DNA of 64,000 bases from Ophiura sarsii (Eukaryota; Echinodermata; Ophiuroidea; Amphilepidida; Ophiuridae), in assembly GCA_035610835.1 (NCBI GenBank), contig CM069455.1:23230264-23294263 (forward strand), written 5' to 3'. A program made the position numbers and the translations under genes. Positions 27,485 to 38,289 of this stretch are shown one piece after another (within the stretch, counting starts at the first letter, position 1; every line of letters starts with the position of its first letter). The notes under the pieces are model-generated. The model did not search any database, was not told the origin of the DNA, and saw only the letters and a program-made list of their open reading frames with translations.

Positions 27485-27524
27485 GAACACAACTCGAATT
27501 AAGCAAGCAAGCAAGCAAGCAAGC
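27485..27524 (+). repeat. 3' tail of LINE copy A, (AAGC)n
   Basis: After the stop codon come about 16 bases and then six AAGC repeats, after which the minisatellite resumes at 'CAAATATTTAAGG'. CAAA is present on both sides (25982-25985 and 27524-27527), a possible short target duplication made ambiguous by the tail. Copy C at 42560-42572 has a related AAGCAAGT tail. Confidence 0.75.
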
Positions 27525-27756
27525 AAATATTTAAGGTTGAATTAAGTTCTGTTTACCCCCCCCCCCCCCCCCCCCCCCCCTTCTCCGTACGACACGGGGT
27601 CCAAAAGCTCTAAAATGTCACTAAAGATACATCTCCGGTTCTAGTAATACACGCATGGAATTGATCTCTACCAAATATTTAAGGTTGAATTGTATACTCC
27701 CCCCTTCTCCGTACGGCACGGGGTCCAAAAGCACTAAAATGTCACTAATGATACAC

Positions 27757-30700
27757 TATATAAGACTCATGCCAAAAGTTGTCCCAGATGCCCCAATACC
27801 ACAGACGAAAAAGGACTAATCCACTATCAATTAAATAATACTGTATTGATATATTAATAGGATGGAATAGGAATAATACACTATATAAGAATCATGCCAA
27901 AAATTGTCCCAGATGCCCCAATGCCACAGACCAAAAAGAACTAATCCACTATCAATTCAATAATACTGTATTGATATATTAATATAATGGAATAGGAATA
28001 ATACATTGTATAAGACTCATGCCAAAAGTTGTCCCAGATGCCCCAATGCCACAGACGAAAAAGGACTAATCCACTATCAATTAAATGATACTGTATTGAT
28101 ATATTAATAAAATGGAATAGGAATAATGTGCTATATAAGAGTGATCCGAAAACATGTCCCAAATGCCCCAATGCCACAGAGCAAAAAGGACTAATCCACT
28201 ATCAATTAAATACTACTGTATTGATATATTAATATAATGGAATAGGAATAATGTGCTATATAAGAGTGATCCGAAAACATGTCCCAAAGACCCCAATGCC
28301 ACGGACCAAAAACGACTAATCCACTATCAATTAAATAATACTGTATTGATATATTAATTTGATGGAATAGGAATAATACACTATATGAGACTCATGCCAA
28401 AAGTTGTCCCAGATGCCCCAATGCCACAGAGCAAAAAGGACTAATCCACTATCAATTAAATAATACTGTATTGATATATTAATATAATGGAATAGGAATA
28501 ATGTGCTATATAAGAGTGATCCAAAAACATGTCCCAAATGCCCCAATGCCACAGACCAAAAAGGACTAATCCACTATCAATTAAATAATACTGTATTGAT
28601 ATATTAATATAATGGAATAGGAATAATGTGCTATATAAGAGTGATCCAAAAACATGTCCCAAATGCCCCAATGCCACAGACCAAAAAGGACTAATCCACT
28701 ATCAATTAAATAATACTGTATTGATATATTAATATGATGGAATAGGAATAATACAATATATAAGACTCATGCCAAAAATTGTCCCAGATGCCCCAATGCC
28801 ACAGACGAAAAAGGACTAATCCACTATTAATTAAATAATACTGTATTGATATATTAATATGATGGAATAGGAATAATCCACTATATAAGACTCATGCCAA
28901 AAGTTGTCCCAGATGCCCCAATGCCACAGACGAAAAAGGACTAATCCACTATCAATTAAATAATACTGTAGACTGTAGTGATATATGAATATGATGGAAT
29001 TGGAATAATACACTATATAAGACTTATGCCAAAATTTGTCCCAAATGCCCCAATGCCACAGACGAAAAAGGACTAATCCACTATCAATTAAATAATACTG
29101 TAGTGATATATGAATATGATGGAATAGGAATAATACACTATATAAGACTCATGCTAAAAGTTGTCCCAGATGCCCCAATGCCACAGACCAAAAAGGACTA
29201 ATCCACTATCAATTAAATAATACTGTATTGATATATTAATATAATGGAATAGGAATAATACACTATATAAGACTCATGCCAAAAGTTGTCCCAGATGCCC
29301 CAATGCCACATACGAAAAAGGACTAATCCACTATCAATTAAATAATACTGTAGTGATATATAAATATGATGGAATAGGAATAATATACTATATAAGACTC
29401 ATGCTAAAAGTTGTCCCAGATGCCCCAATGCCACAGACGAAAAAGGACTAATCCACTATCAATTAAATAATACTGTATTGATATATTAATATGATGAAAT
29501 AGGAATAATACACTATATAAGACACATGCTAAAAGTTGTCCCAGATGCCCCAATGCCACAGACGAAAAAGGACTAATCCACTATCAATTAAATAATACTG
29601 TATTGATATATTAATATGATGGAATAGGCATAATATACTATATAAGACTCATGCTAAAAGTTGTCCCAGATGCCCCAATGCCACAGATCAAAAAGGACTA
29701 ATCCACTATCAATTAAATAATACTGTATTGATATATTAATATAATGGAATAGGAATAATACACTATATAAGACTCATGCCAAAAGTTGTCCCAGATGCTC
29801 CAATGCCACAGACGAAAAAGGACTAATCCAATATCAATTAAAGAATACTGTAGTGATATATGAATATGATGGAATAGGAATAATACACTATATAAGACTC
29901 ATGCTAAAGGTTGTCCCAGATGCCCCAATGCCACAGACCAAAAAGGACTAATCCACTATCAAATAAATAATACTGTATTGATATATTAATATGATGGAAT
30001 AGGAATAATACACTATATAAGACACATGCTAAAAGTTGTCCCAGATGCCCCAATGCCACAGACGAAAAAGGACTAATCCACTATCAATTAAATAATACTG
30101 TATTGATATATTAATATGATGGAATAGGAATAATGCACTATACAACAGTAATCCGAAAGCTGCCCCAGATGCCCCAATGCCACAGACCAAAAAGGACTAA
30201 TCCACTATTAATTAAATAATACTGTAGTGATATATGAATATGATGGAATAGGAATAATACACTATATAAGACTCATGCTAAAAGTTGTCCCAGATGCCCC
30301 AATGCCACAGACGAAAAAGGACTAATCCACTATCAATTAAATAATACTGTATTGATATATTAATAGGATGGAATAGGAATAATACACTATATAAGAATCA
30401 TGCCAAAAATTGTCCCAGATGCCCCAATGCCACAGACCAAAAAGAACTAATCCACTATCAATTCAATAATACTGTATTGATATATTAATATAATGGAATA
30501 GGAATAATACATTGTATAAGACTCATGCCAAAAGTTGTCCCAGATGCCCCAATGCCACAGACGAAAAAGGACTAATCCACTATCAATTAAATGATACTGT
30601 ATTGATATATTAATAAAATGGAATAGGAATAATGTGCTATATAAGAGTGATCCGAAAACATGTCCCAAATGCCCCAATGCCACAGAGCAAAAAGGACTAA

Positions 30701-33700
30701 TCCACTATCAATTAAATACTACTGTATTGATATATTAATATAATGGAATAGGAATAATGTGCTATATAAGAGTGATCCGAAAACATGTCCCAAAGACCCC
30801 AATGCCACGGACCAAAAACGACTAATCCACTATCAATTAAATAATACTGTATTGATATATTAATTTGATGGAATAGGAATAATACACTATATGAGACTCA
30901 TGCCAAAAGTTGTCCCAGATGCCCCAATGCCACAGAGCAAAAAGGACTAATCCACTATTAATTAAATAATACTGTATTGATATATTAATATAATGGAATA
31001 GGAATAATGTGCTATATAAGAGTGATCCAAAAACATGTCCCAAATGCCCCAATGCCACAGACCAAAAAGGACTAATCCACTATCAATTAAATAATACTGT
31101 ATTGATATATTAATATAATGGAATAGGAATAATGTGCTATATAAGAGTGATCCAAAAACATGTCCCAAATGCCCCAATGCCACAGACCAAAAAGGACTAA
31201 TCCACTATCAATTAAATAATACTGTATTGATATATTAATATGATGGAATAGGAATAATACAATATATAAGACTCATGCCAAAAATTGTCCCAGATGCCCC
31301 AATGCCACAGACGAAAAAGGACTAATCCACTATTAATTAAATAATACTGTATTGATATATTAATATGATGGAATAGGAATAATCCACTATATAAGACTCA
31401 TGCCAAAAGTTGTCCCAGATGCCCCAATGCCACAGACGAAAAAGGACTAATCCACTATCAATTAAATAATACTGTAGACTGTTATTTAGTGATATATGAA
31501 TATGATGGAATTGGAATAATACACTATATAAGACTTATGCCAAAATTTGTCCCAAATGCCCCAATGCCACAGACGAAAAAGGACTAATCCACTATCAATT
31601 AAATAATACTGTAGTGATATATGAATATGATGGAATAGGAATAATACACTATATAAGACTCATGCTAAAAGTTGTCCCAGATGCCCCAATGCCACAGACC
31701 AAAAAGGACTAATCCACTATCAATTAAATAATACTGTATTGATATATTAATATAATGGAATAGGAATAATACACTATATAAGACTCATGCCAAAAGTTGT
31801 CCCAGATGCCCCAATGCCACATACGAAAAAGGACTAATCCACTATCAATTAAATAATACTGTAGTGATATATAAATATGATGGAATAGGAATAATATACT
31901 ATATAAGACTCATGCTAAAAGTTGTCCCAGATGCCCCAATGCCACAGACGAAAAAGGACTAATCCACTATCAATTAAATAATACTGTATTGATATATTAA
32001 TATGATGAAATAGGAATAATACACTATATAAGACACATGCTAAAAGTTGTCCCAGATGCCCCAATGCCACAGACGAAAAAGGACTAATCCACTATCAATT
32101 AAATAATACTGTATTGATATATTAATATGATGGAATAGGCATAATATACTATATAAGACTCATGCTAAAAGTTGTCCCAGATGCCCCAATGCCACAGATC
32201 AAAAAGGACTAATCCACTATCAATTAAATAATACTGTATTGATATATTAATATAATGGAATAGGAATAATACACTATATAAGACTCATGCCAAAAGTTGT
32301 CCCAGATGCTCCAATGCCACAGACGAAAAAGGACTAATCCAATATCAATTAAAGAATACTGTAGTGATATATGAATATGATGGAATAGGAATAATACACT
32401 ATATAAGACTCATGCTAAAGGTTGTCCCAGATGCCCCAATGCCACAGACCAAAAAGGACTAATCCACTATCAAATAAATAATACTGTATTGATATATTAA
32501 TATGATGGAATAGGAATAATACACTATATAAGACACATGCTAAAAGTTGTCCCAGATGCCCCAATGCCACAGACGAAAAAGGACTAATCCACTATCAATT
32601 AAATAATACTGCATTGATATATTAATATGATGGAATAGGAATAATGCACTATACAACAGTAATCCGAAAGCTGCCCCAGATGCACCAATGCCACAGACCA
32701 AAAAGGACTAATCCACTATTAATTAAATAATACTGTAGTGATATATGAATATGATGGAATAGGAATAATACACTATATAAGACTCATGCTAAAAGTTGTC
32801 CCAGATGCCCCAATGCCACAGACGAAAAAGGACTAATCCACTATCAATTAAAGAATACTGTAGTGATATATGAATATGATGGAATAGGAATAATACACTA
32901 TATAAGACTCATGCTAAAAGTTGTCCCAGATGCCCCAATGCCACAGACCAAAAAGGACTAATCCACTATCAATTAAATAATACTGTATTGATATATTAAT
33001 ATAATGGAATAGGAATAATACACTATATAAGACTCATGCCAAAAGTTGTCCCAGATGCCCCAATGCCACAGACGAAAAAGGACTAATCCAATATCAATTA
33101 AAGAATACTGTAGTGATATATGAATATGATGGAATAGGAATAATACACTATATAAGACTCATGCTAAAGGTTGTCCCAGATGCCCCAATGCCACAGACCA
33201 AAAAGGACTAATCCACTATCAATTAAATAATACTGTATTGATATATTAATATGATGGAATAGGAATAATACACTATATAAGACACATGCTAAAAGTTGTC
33301 CCAGATGCCCCAATGCCACAGACCAAAAAGGACTAATCCACTATCAATGCTAAAAGTTGTCCCAGATGCCCCAATGCCACAGACCAAAAAGGACTAATCC
33401 ACTATCAATTAAATAATACTGTATTGATATATTAATATGATGGAATAGGAATAATGCACTATACAACAGTAATCCGGAAGCTGCCCCAGATGCCCCAATG
33501 CCACAGACCAAAAAGGACTAATCCACTATTAATTAAATAATACTGTAGTGATATATGAATATGATGGAATAGGAATAATACACTATATAAGACTCATGCT
33601 AAAAGTTGTCCCAGATGCCCCAATGCCACAGACGAAAAAGGACTAATCCACTATCAATTAAAGAATACTGTAGTGATATATGAATATGATGGAATAGGAA

Positions 33701-33835
33701 TAATACACTATATAAGACTAATGCTAAAAGTTGTCCCAGATGCCCCAATGCCACAGACCAAAAAGGAGTTATTAACTTTCAATTTAATGATACTGTATTG
33801 ATATAATAATATAATGGAATAGGAATAGTACACTA
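27757..33835 (-). repeat. 125-bp satellite array (array 2), reverse orientation
   Basis: The same family as 1-11355 on the other strand, about 48 units. It joins the minisatellite directly: '...GTCACTAATGATACA' runs into 'CTATATAAGACTCATG'. Unit types include a 'GTGCTATATAAGAGTGATCC' variant that matches the last unit of array 1, and a 'TAGTGATATATGAATATG' variant. The minus-strand hydrophobic frames in it are by-products. The array decays after about 33770. Confidence 0.96.
27820..32820 (-). repeat. 2506-bp higher-order repeat in array 2, two copies
   Basis: The variant series from about 27820 to 30320 recurs from about 30326 to 32820, offset 2506 bp, then 2511 bp after a TATTT insertion near 31483. 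Private markers are shared in order: 'CAAAGACCCCAATGCCACGG', 'GACTGTAGACTG' and 'GTAATCCGAAAGCTGCCCC'. Confidence 0.9.
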
Positions 33836-33954
33836 TAAGTTTCAATACGGAAGTAATGTATGTTCGATACGGAAGTAATGTATGTTCGTGAGTGTATTAA
33901 TATTTGCTATTGAACTATATATAAATTTCGTGAGTGCTTACATGAAGGATAAAC
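33836..33954 (+). other. Junction between satellite and LINE copy B
   Basis: It contains a direct repeat of 'ATACGGAAGTAATGTATGTTC' at about 33845-33887 and no other structure. Confidence 0.5.
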
Positions 33955-34299
33955 CAGAAAATGCCCACATAAACAGCAAGCATGGTAAGAGTTAGAAACT
34001 GATCAACCAAATATCAGGAAGATTGACAACAGGAAAGGTGCAAATCAAAGGATCCACGCAAAAGGAGAGATTAAATAATTGGTATACTCATTTCAAAAAT
34101 CTACTTGGGAGCCCAACCCCACATAAGTTATGAGGATGAGAAAATTGCCCCAATACTATCAAATCTCAGCATAAAAGGACCCTTTGATTTGGAGGAATAT
34201 GAGAAGGCTAAGAAGGCACTTGTAGAGGGGGAAAGCAGTGGGGAAGATGGTATCACACCTGAAATGCTGAAAAGATGTGATTTGGATAATATCATTCTG

Positions 34300-35914
34300 C
34301 ACTGAAAACATTTATTGGTTAATGCCAATGCTGAACTAAGAAATGTTAGTAAAAATGATTAGTTCAGGGAGTACAATTAATCTTTCCAATCTTTCAGTAT
34401 GATATCGTTAATTGATAACTAGTTTTATTTCGTATAGTAATGTCCAAATTGGTTCAGCTATCCAAACTAATCTACCTCTACCAAGAGCATTCACTGGAAC
34501 TAATTAAGTGCGACTCGGTAAACTTAGTTTAGCTCTAAATATTCGTATAACCAACCGAACTAAAATACAAATACTGTCCGCGACTAACATATGTTCGTAG
34601 AAGTTGTTGGCAACTAATTTGTCAACTAACTTTTTAGCGCCGCGATGCTGTGTTCGTAAACAGACTGTTGCAGCCGCCATTTTGTTCAGTACACGTGAAG
34701 CGATTGTTGACTCTCGATAACCGAGCGAAGAAAATGGCTCAAAGGTACGTAGAATGATGCAAAATGTATGTCAAATCATTTGTTTTTAAAGAATTAATAT
34801 GTAGATGCTTCTGGACAGTTCAATTTTTGTGACAGATGTTTGTGTGACGTGCAGTTTTAATTTATGAATTTACGTACCGACTACAACATAATTCTCAGTT
34901 CATTGCATGTCGTGATACTGTTGTTCACGCTATGTCATTCGAACTTTGATGGCCGTTAGCGGAATTATTGGAGAAATGACAGGTATGGTAGAAAAAAAGC
35001 TACATAGTATTTTGTGATTTGACATACATTTAAGATTATTTTACGTATCTTTGAACTATTTTCTTCGCTCGGTAATCGGGAGTCAACGCTTGCTTCACGT
35101 GCACTGCGCAAAATTAGTAGACAATGGTTAACTAATTTATAAAATTAGTAGACCATCTTAGTTCAACTGAATGAACTAAGCAAAAGTAGTAGAAATAGAC
35201 ATCGTTTTTACTAATTTACAAGTTAGTATAGACCCCTAAAAAATTAGTAGAGACCCCTAACAAATTAGTAGAGCAAATTAGTAGAACACAGCCTACTAAT
35301 TTATAAGTTAGTTAAAGAATACTTGAACTAATCTTTAGTTGGTAGAAACAGACATCGTTTTTACTAACTTCTTTTAGTACAGATAACTAACATGGCCCGT
35401 ATTCTCGTACGTAGTTAAACACGGTTTTAAGCTAAACACGCGTCTAACTTTGACTTTAGACACAGCGTTTAACTAAACGCGATTCTCGTACATTTGTTTT
35501 ACTTTAAACACGCGTCTAACTCACTGAAAAGTGTCTAACTTTAAACATGGGTATGGGGGTAGTTTAAGGCGCGTTTAACTAAACAAATACACGAACTGTA
35601 TGCCTTGAATGATTACTCAACCGTGCCCGGTGTAAGCTGCCAATCAAATCGTGTAGTATAAAAAATACACGTGCGTTTGAGGTATTCAGTCGATATCTAT
35701 TGTAACCCCCTAGGGCCACAACAAAAATAAATACCTGTATACAGTAACGCACAACCACCCTGGGGACGAGATGTGCAGAGTTTAAAACCGTGTTTAGTTA
35801 AACACGTTGTTTAAAAGGTAAACTCGCGTTTTAGTTAGACACGCGTTTAGTTAGACACGGTTTTAAGCTAAACCTGTGTTTAGTACGAGAATACGGCCCC
35901 AAATGTTTTCAGTG
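34300..35914. mobile_element. 1.6-kb non-autonomous DNA transposon with CACTG ends
   Basis: It is inserted in LINE copy B. The ends are exact 14-bp inverted repeats, CACTGAAAACATTT and AAATGTTTTCAGTG, flanked by TG at 34298-34299 and 35915-35916. CACTG ends with a 2-bp duplication resemble the CACTA/CMC group; the superfamily is inference. Inside are repeated 'ACTAATTT' and 'TTAGTAAAAACGAT' motifs near both ends. A second inverted pair with about 100-bp arms lies at 34679-34778 and 35017-35117 (landmark 'CCGAGCGAAGAAAAT'). Another palindromic element sits at 35394-35899. No transposase frame. Confidence 0.78.
35394..35899. mobile_element. Palindromic element nested in the CACTG transposon
   Basis: The ends are GGCCCGTATTCTCGTAC and the inverse 'GTACGAGAATACGGCCC'. 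Inside them, 'TTAAACACGCGTCTAAC'-like and 'AAACACGGTTTTAAGCTAAA' motifs are repeated in both orientations. It abuts the right terminus of the host element. No clear target duplication, so it may be a terminal part of the host rather than an independent insertion. Confidence 0.6.
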
Positions 35915-36312
35915 TGGACTTCTGCAATGATGCCTTGTTGAAAGGGGAAAAGCCAGATCAATGGTCTATTCTCAACATAGTACCAATACCGAAATCAGGT
36001 AATCTCAGCTTGGGAGGCAACTACCGTGGAATAAGCCTGAGCTCAATTGTTGCCAAGCTATATAACAAGATGATACTCAACAGAATCAGACCTGAGCTTG
36101 ACATCCACCTAAGAGCTAATCAAAATGGCTTTCGAGTTGGACGTACCACAGTAGGCCATATTCTTGCCCCCCGAAGAATTATTGAGGGAATTAGATCAAA
36201 CAACCTGCCACCCATCATAACCTTTATTGACTTCAAGAAGGCGTTTGACACAATACATAGGGGACGAATGCTGCAAATTCTGAAGGGCTATGGTATACCT
36301 GAGCAAGTGCAT

Positions 36313-36744
36313 TGGCACATGCGCAAGTGCATTGTTTATGGTTTCTATGATTTTGTCCACTCAGAATCCATTTGCGGCTTGCCTTCATTATGCTATTGCT
36401 GGCATAGCGAGATCATTTTAAAACCCACCTATCCCCTCCTTTTGTTTTAGAGTTCCCTCTGATTACAACTCGATAGCACTTGATGCCGCCGTTGATGCCG
36501 CCCAAAACCGAACTGAGTGACAGCGGCGTGTGAAGGCACTGAAATAACAATAGACACAACGCCTCGTGTCCCTAAAAAAAAAAAGACACGAGTAGCGTCA
36601 AATTGATGATGATCGATAGCCCTGCGAGTTAATGTTTTAATTTAGTGAAGCAAGCTTAGCGCTATCAATGTTACGACTTCCCAAGTTCTGTGAAGTCGGG
36701 GCATTGCTGTTCATCCCTGTCCCGTCATTTGAGTTCCAATGTAG
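36313..36744. other. Non-coding spacer
   Basis: It contains a short direct repeat ('GCGCAAGTGCATTG' / 'CAAGTGCATTGGCACATG', 36304-36336) and an A-rich-loop hairpin near 36560-36595 ('CTCGTGTCCCT...AGACACGAG'). Nothing else is recognised. Confidence 0.4.
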
Positions 36745-36980
36745 AGCACGTGTGGTCCAGTGGAGTAGTTGCCGGTCTCATAATCATAAGGTCGTGAGTT
36801 CTAGCCCCGCTGGTGCCAATGTGTTTGTGTCCTTGGGCAAGGCACTTAGTCTACATTGCCTATTGGGGGTTACTATATAGGGGTTATGTCTGTTTGTTCA
36901 TGTGGTTTATGTCGCAACTTGGCGCTGATTTTACAATTCAGCCAGTTGGCTGCGATGACAATAAAAAAATATATATACAA
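36745..36980 (+). mobile_element. tRNA-derived SINE, plus orientation
   Basis: The head is tRNA-like: 'TGGTCCAGTGGAGTAGTTG' (A-box region), CAT at the expected anticodon place and 'GTGAGTTCTAGCCCCGC' (B-box region). The body has 'TGTGTCCTTGGGCAAGGCAC', a core shared by V-SINE-like families. The 3' part, 'AATTCAGCCAGTTGGCTGCG' then ATGACAATAAA, resembles the 3' end of the CR1/L2-like LINE at 40365-40390. The short frames here are not genes. Confidence 0.8.
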
Positions 36981-37117
36981 TTTCTACGTGACTTCCGAAC
37001 CACTGGTTTTTGCTGCCATTAGGAAATCGTCACAATCACTTCGCTTCATTTACCAGGCTACCGACACGGCGCATGTATCAGCACTTAGATCATTGGAATG
37101 TAATATCCCCTAACAGC

Positions 37118-37263
37118 TCCCCAATCTCGCTTGGGTCGACGAGGCAATTGAGACTAAGTACCTTGCCCAAGGATACAAACATGTTGGCTATAGCGGGGCT
37201 AGAACTCACAACCTTTGTATCATGAACCCTGCATGCTATCCACTAGACCATACATGCTCTCAT
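37118..37263 (-). mobile_element. tRNA-derived SINE, minus orientation
   Basis: Read on the minus strand it starts 'GAGCATGTATGGTCTAGTGG', has CAT in the anticodon region, 'GTTGTGAGTTCTAGCCCCGC' and 'TATCCTTGGGCAAGGTAC'. It is the same family as the SINE at 36745-36980, in opposite orientation about 140 bp away. The body may extend leftwards to about 37000. Confidence 0.8.
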
Positions 37264-37685
37264 TGAATGTCAATGAAATCTACAATATAACAATACAGTA
37301 ATTATTGATGAAGAATATTTTGAATCCTTTACCATCCAGAAGTTCAATTGATTTATTATAATAAATTCGCTATGCCAGCGATATGCATGCTACTGCAAAT
37401 TTACTTGTTTTAGTAGGCCTACTTAATTTTACGGTCTGGAGACAATGATGCAGCTGCACTTCCAAATCTAAACATTAAATAAAAAAACAAATTAAATAAA
37501 ACAAATGTTATTTTTATATAGCGCTTTATCAAATTACTTATGCTCAAAGTGCTTTACATTTGCTCTGTCCGCTGCGCCACACATGCCCATAAATTATTGT
37601 ATAGGATAGTGATTACATATTAATATTATTCATGTTATATGAGGGATTGAATGCATTATGAAAACACATGTGTAAAAACCCGAAG

Positions 37686-37719
<34 letters not shown>

Positions 37720-38203
37720 ATCAACCATGTCATGTTGCTAATGTCTGAATAGTAAAAGCATTCCAAAACTGTTATCAATGACACCAATTATTGTAAAATA
37801 ATAGAATTTAGGAAAGGTATTTGAATCATTCTATTATTAAATATTAAGGGTTCGTAATACATGTACCGCATTATCCATAAGCGACCAGGGCCCTTTTAAC
37901 AAAGTCATTTTAGGTGGGCCTTTATTTTGTTACACTTTTCCTGCAAACGTTTGGCCAAGATTGCTGAATTCAATATTTTTATATGGTGCGATTTTAATAT
38001 ACTGGAGCTCCGTTACAGAAGTGGAATTACTGTAAAAGACATCAAGATTTGACAATCTGCTTTTTATTTGACGCAAAACTGTCCACGTCATTATTTTTCT
38101 GTCTGATTTATGGTAAACATATTGCTTGAGTCTGGTCCCTTCAGGACCCAAGCGTGTGTCTGTACGGACCGACCGTGTAAACAAACAAACAAACAAACAA
38201 ACA
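37264..38203. other. AT-rich spacer with a 30-C tract and an AAAC microsatellite
   Basis: There is a 30-base C run at 37687-37716 and an AAAC microsatellite at about 38178-38203. 'TATATAGCGCTTTATC' and 'CTCAAAGTGCTTTACA' (37515-37560) resemble a fragment of a widespread marine repeat. No gene. Confidence 0.55.
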
Positions 38204-38280
38204 AACCTCTTTTGTTGCGCGGATTTATGTGCACTTGAGTGGCTTAAGGTCGAATTCAAAAGTTGCAAAAGCTCCTATTC
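38204..38280 (+). repeat. Left arm of an inverted repeat flanking the CR1/L2-like LINE
   Basis: Pairs with 40632-40724 in inverse orientation. Landmarks are 'CTCTTTTGTTGCGC', 'GAGTGGCTTAAGGTCGAATT' and 'AGTTGCAAAAGC'. The right arm carries about 14 extra bases (CAAACAACGTTGTA). The LINE coding region begins directly after this arm. Confidence 0.8.
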
Positions 38281-38289
38281 ACCCCAATT

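Larger units (their letters stand above)
13441..27756 (+). repeat. Poly(C)-bearing minisatellite array
   Basis: Tandem units of about 115-145 bp. In order each contains TAATACACGCGTGGAATTGA, 'TCTCTACCAAATATTTAAGG', 'TTGAATTAAGTTCTGTATAC', a C run usually 7-30 long, 'TTCTCCGTACGGCACGGGG', 'TCCAAAAGCTCTAAAATG' and 'TCACTAAAGATACATCTCC'. About 75 units remain once insertions at 14517-16376, 17333-18165, 20339-21171 and 25986-27524 are set aside. Subtypes exist: one replaces the C run by TATCCTTCCACG, another by CACCCGGGCTCCCACCCC. Unit length varies mainly through the C run. No protein is encoded. Confidence 0.96.
33955..36312 (+). pseudogene. LINE family 1, copy B: reverse transcriptase split by a DNA transposon
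   Basis: Two pieces of the same family as 25986-27484. The first, 33955-34299, is frame-shifted at its start and then reads 'GPFDLEEYEKAKKALVEG' and 'SSGEDGITPEMLKRCDLDN'. The second, from 35915 to about 36312, continues at the next residue with 'DFCNDALLKGEKPDQWS', 'IPKSGNLSLGGNYRGISL', 'RANQNGFRVGRTT' and 'FIDFKKAFDTIHRGRM', then stops after 'YGIPEQ'. The intervening 1.6 kb is the element at 34300-35914. Removing it with one TG rejoins the frame (Ile-Leu-Asp-Phe-Cys). The polymerase is truncated before motif B. Confidence 0.88.

Noticed and set aside
26815..27518. Minus-strand frames opposite LINE copy A
   Set aside because: Shadows of the plus-strand reverse transcriptase.
13441..27756. 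CRISPR-like array, because of regular repeats
   Set aside because: Units are contiguous with no unique spacers, the repeat is over 100 bp, and the context is eukaryotic satellite.
27941..31183. Minus-strand hydrophobic frames in array 2
   Set aside because: Same satellite by-product as in array 1.
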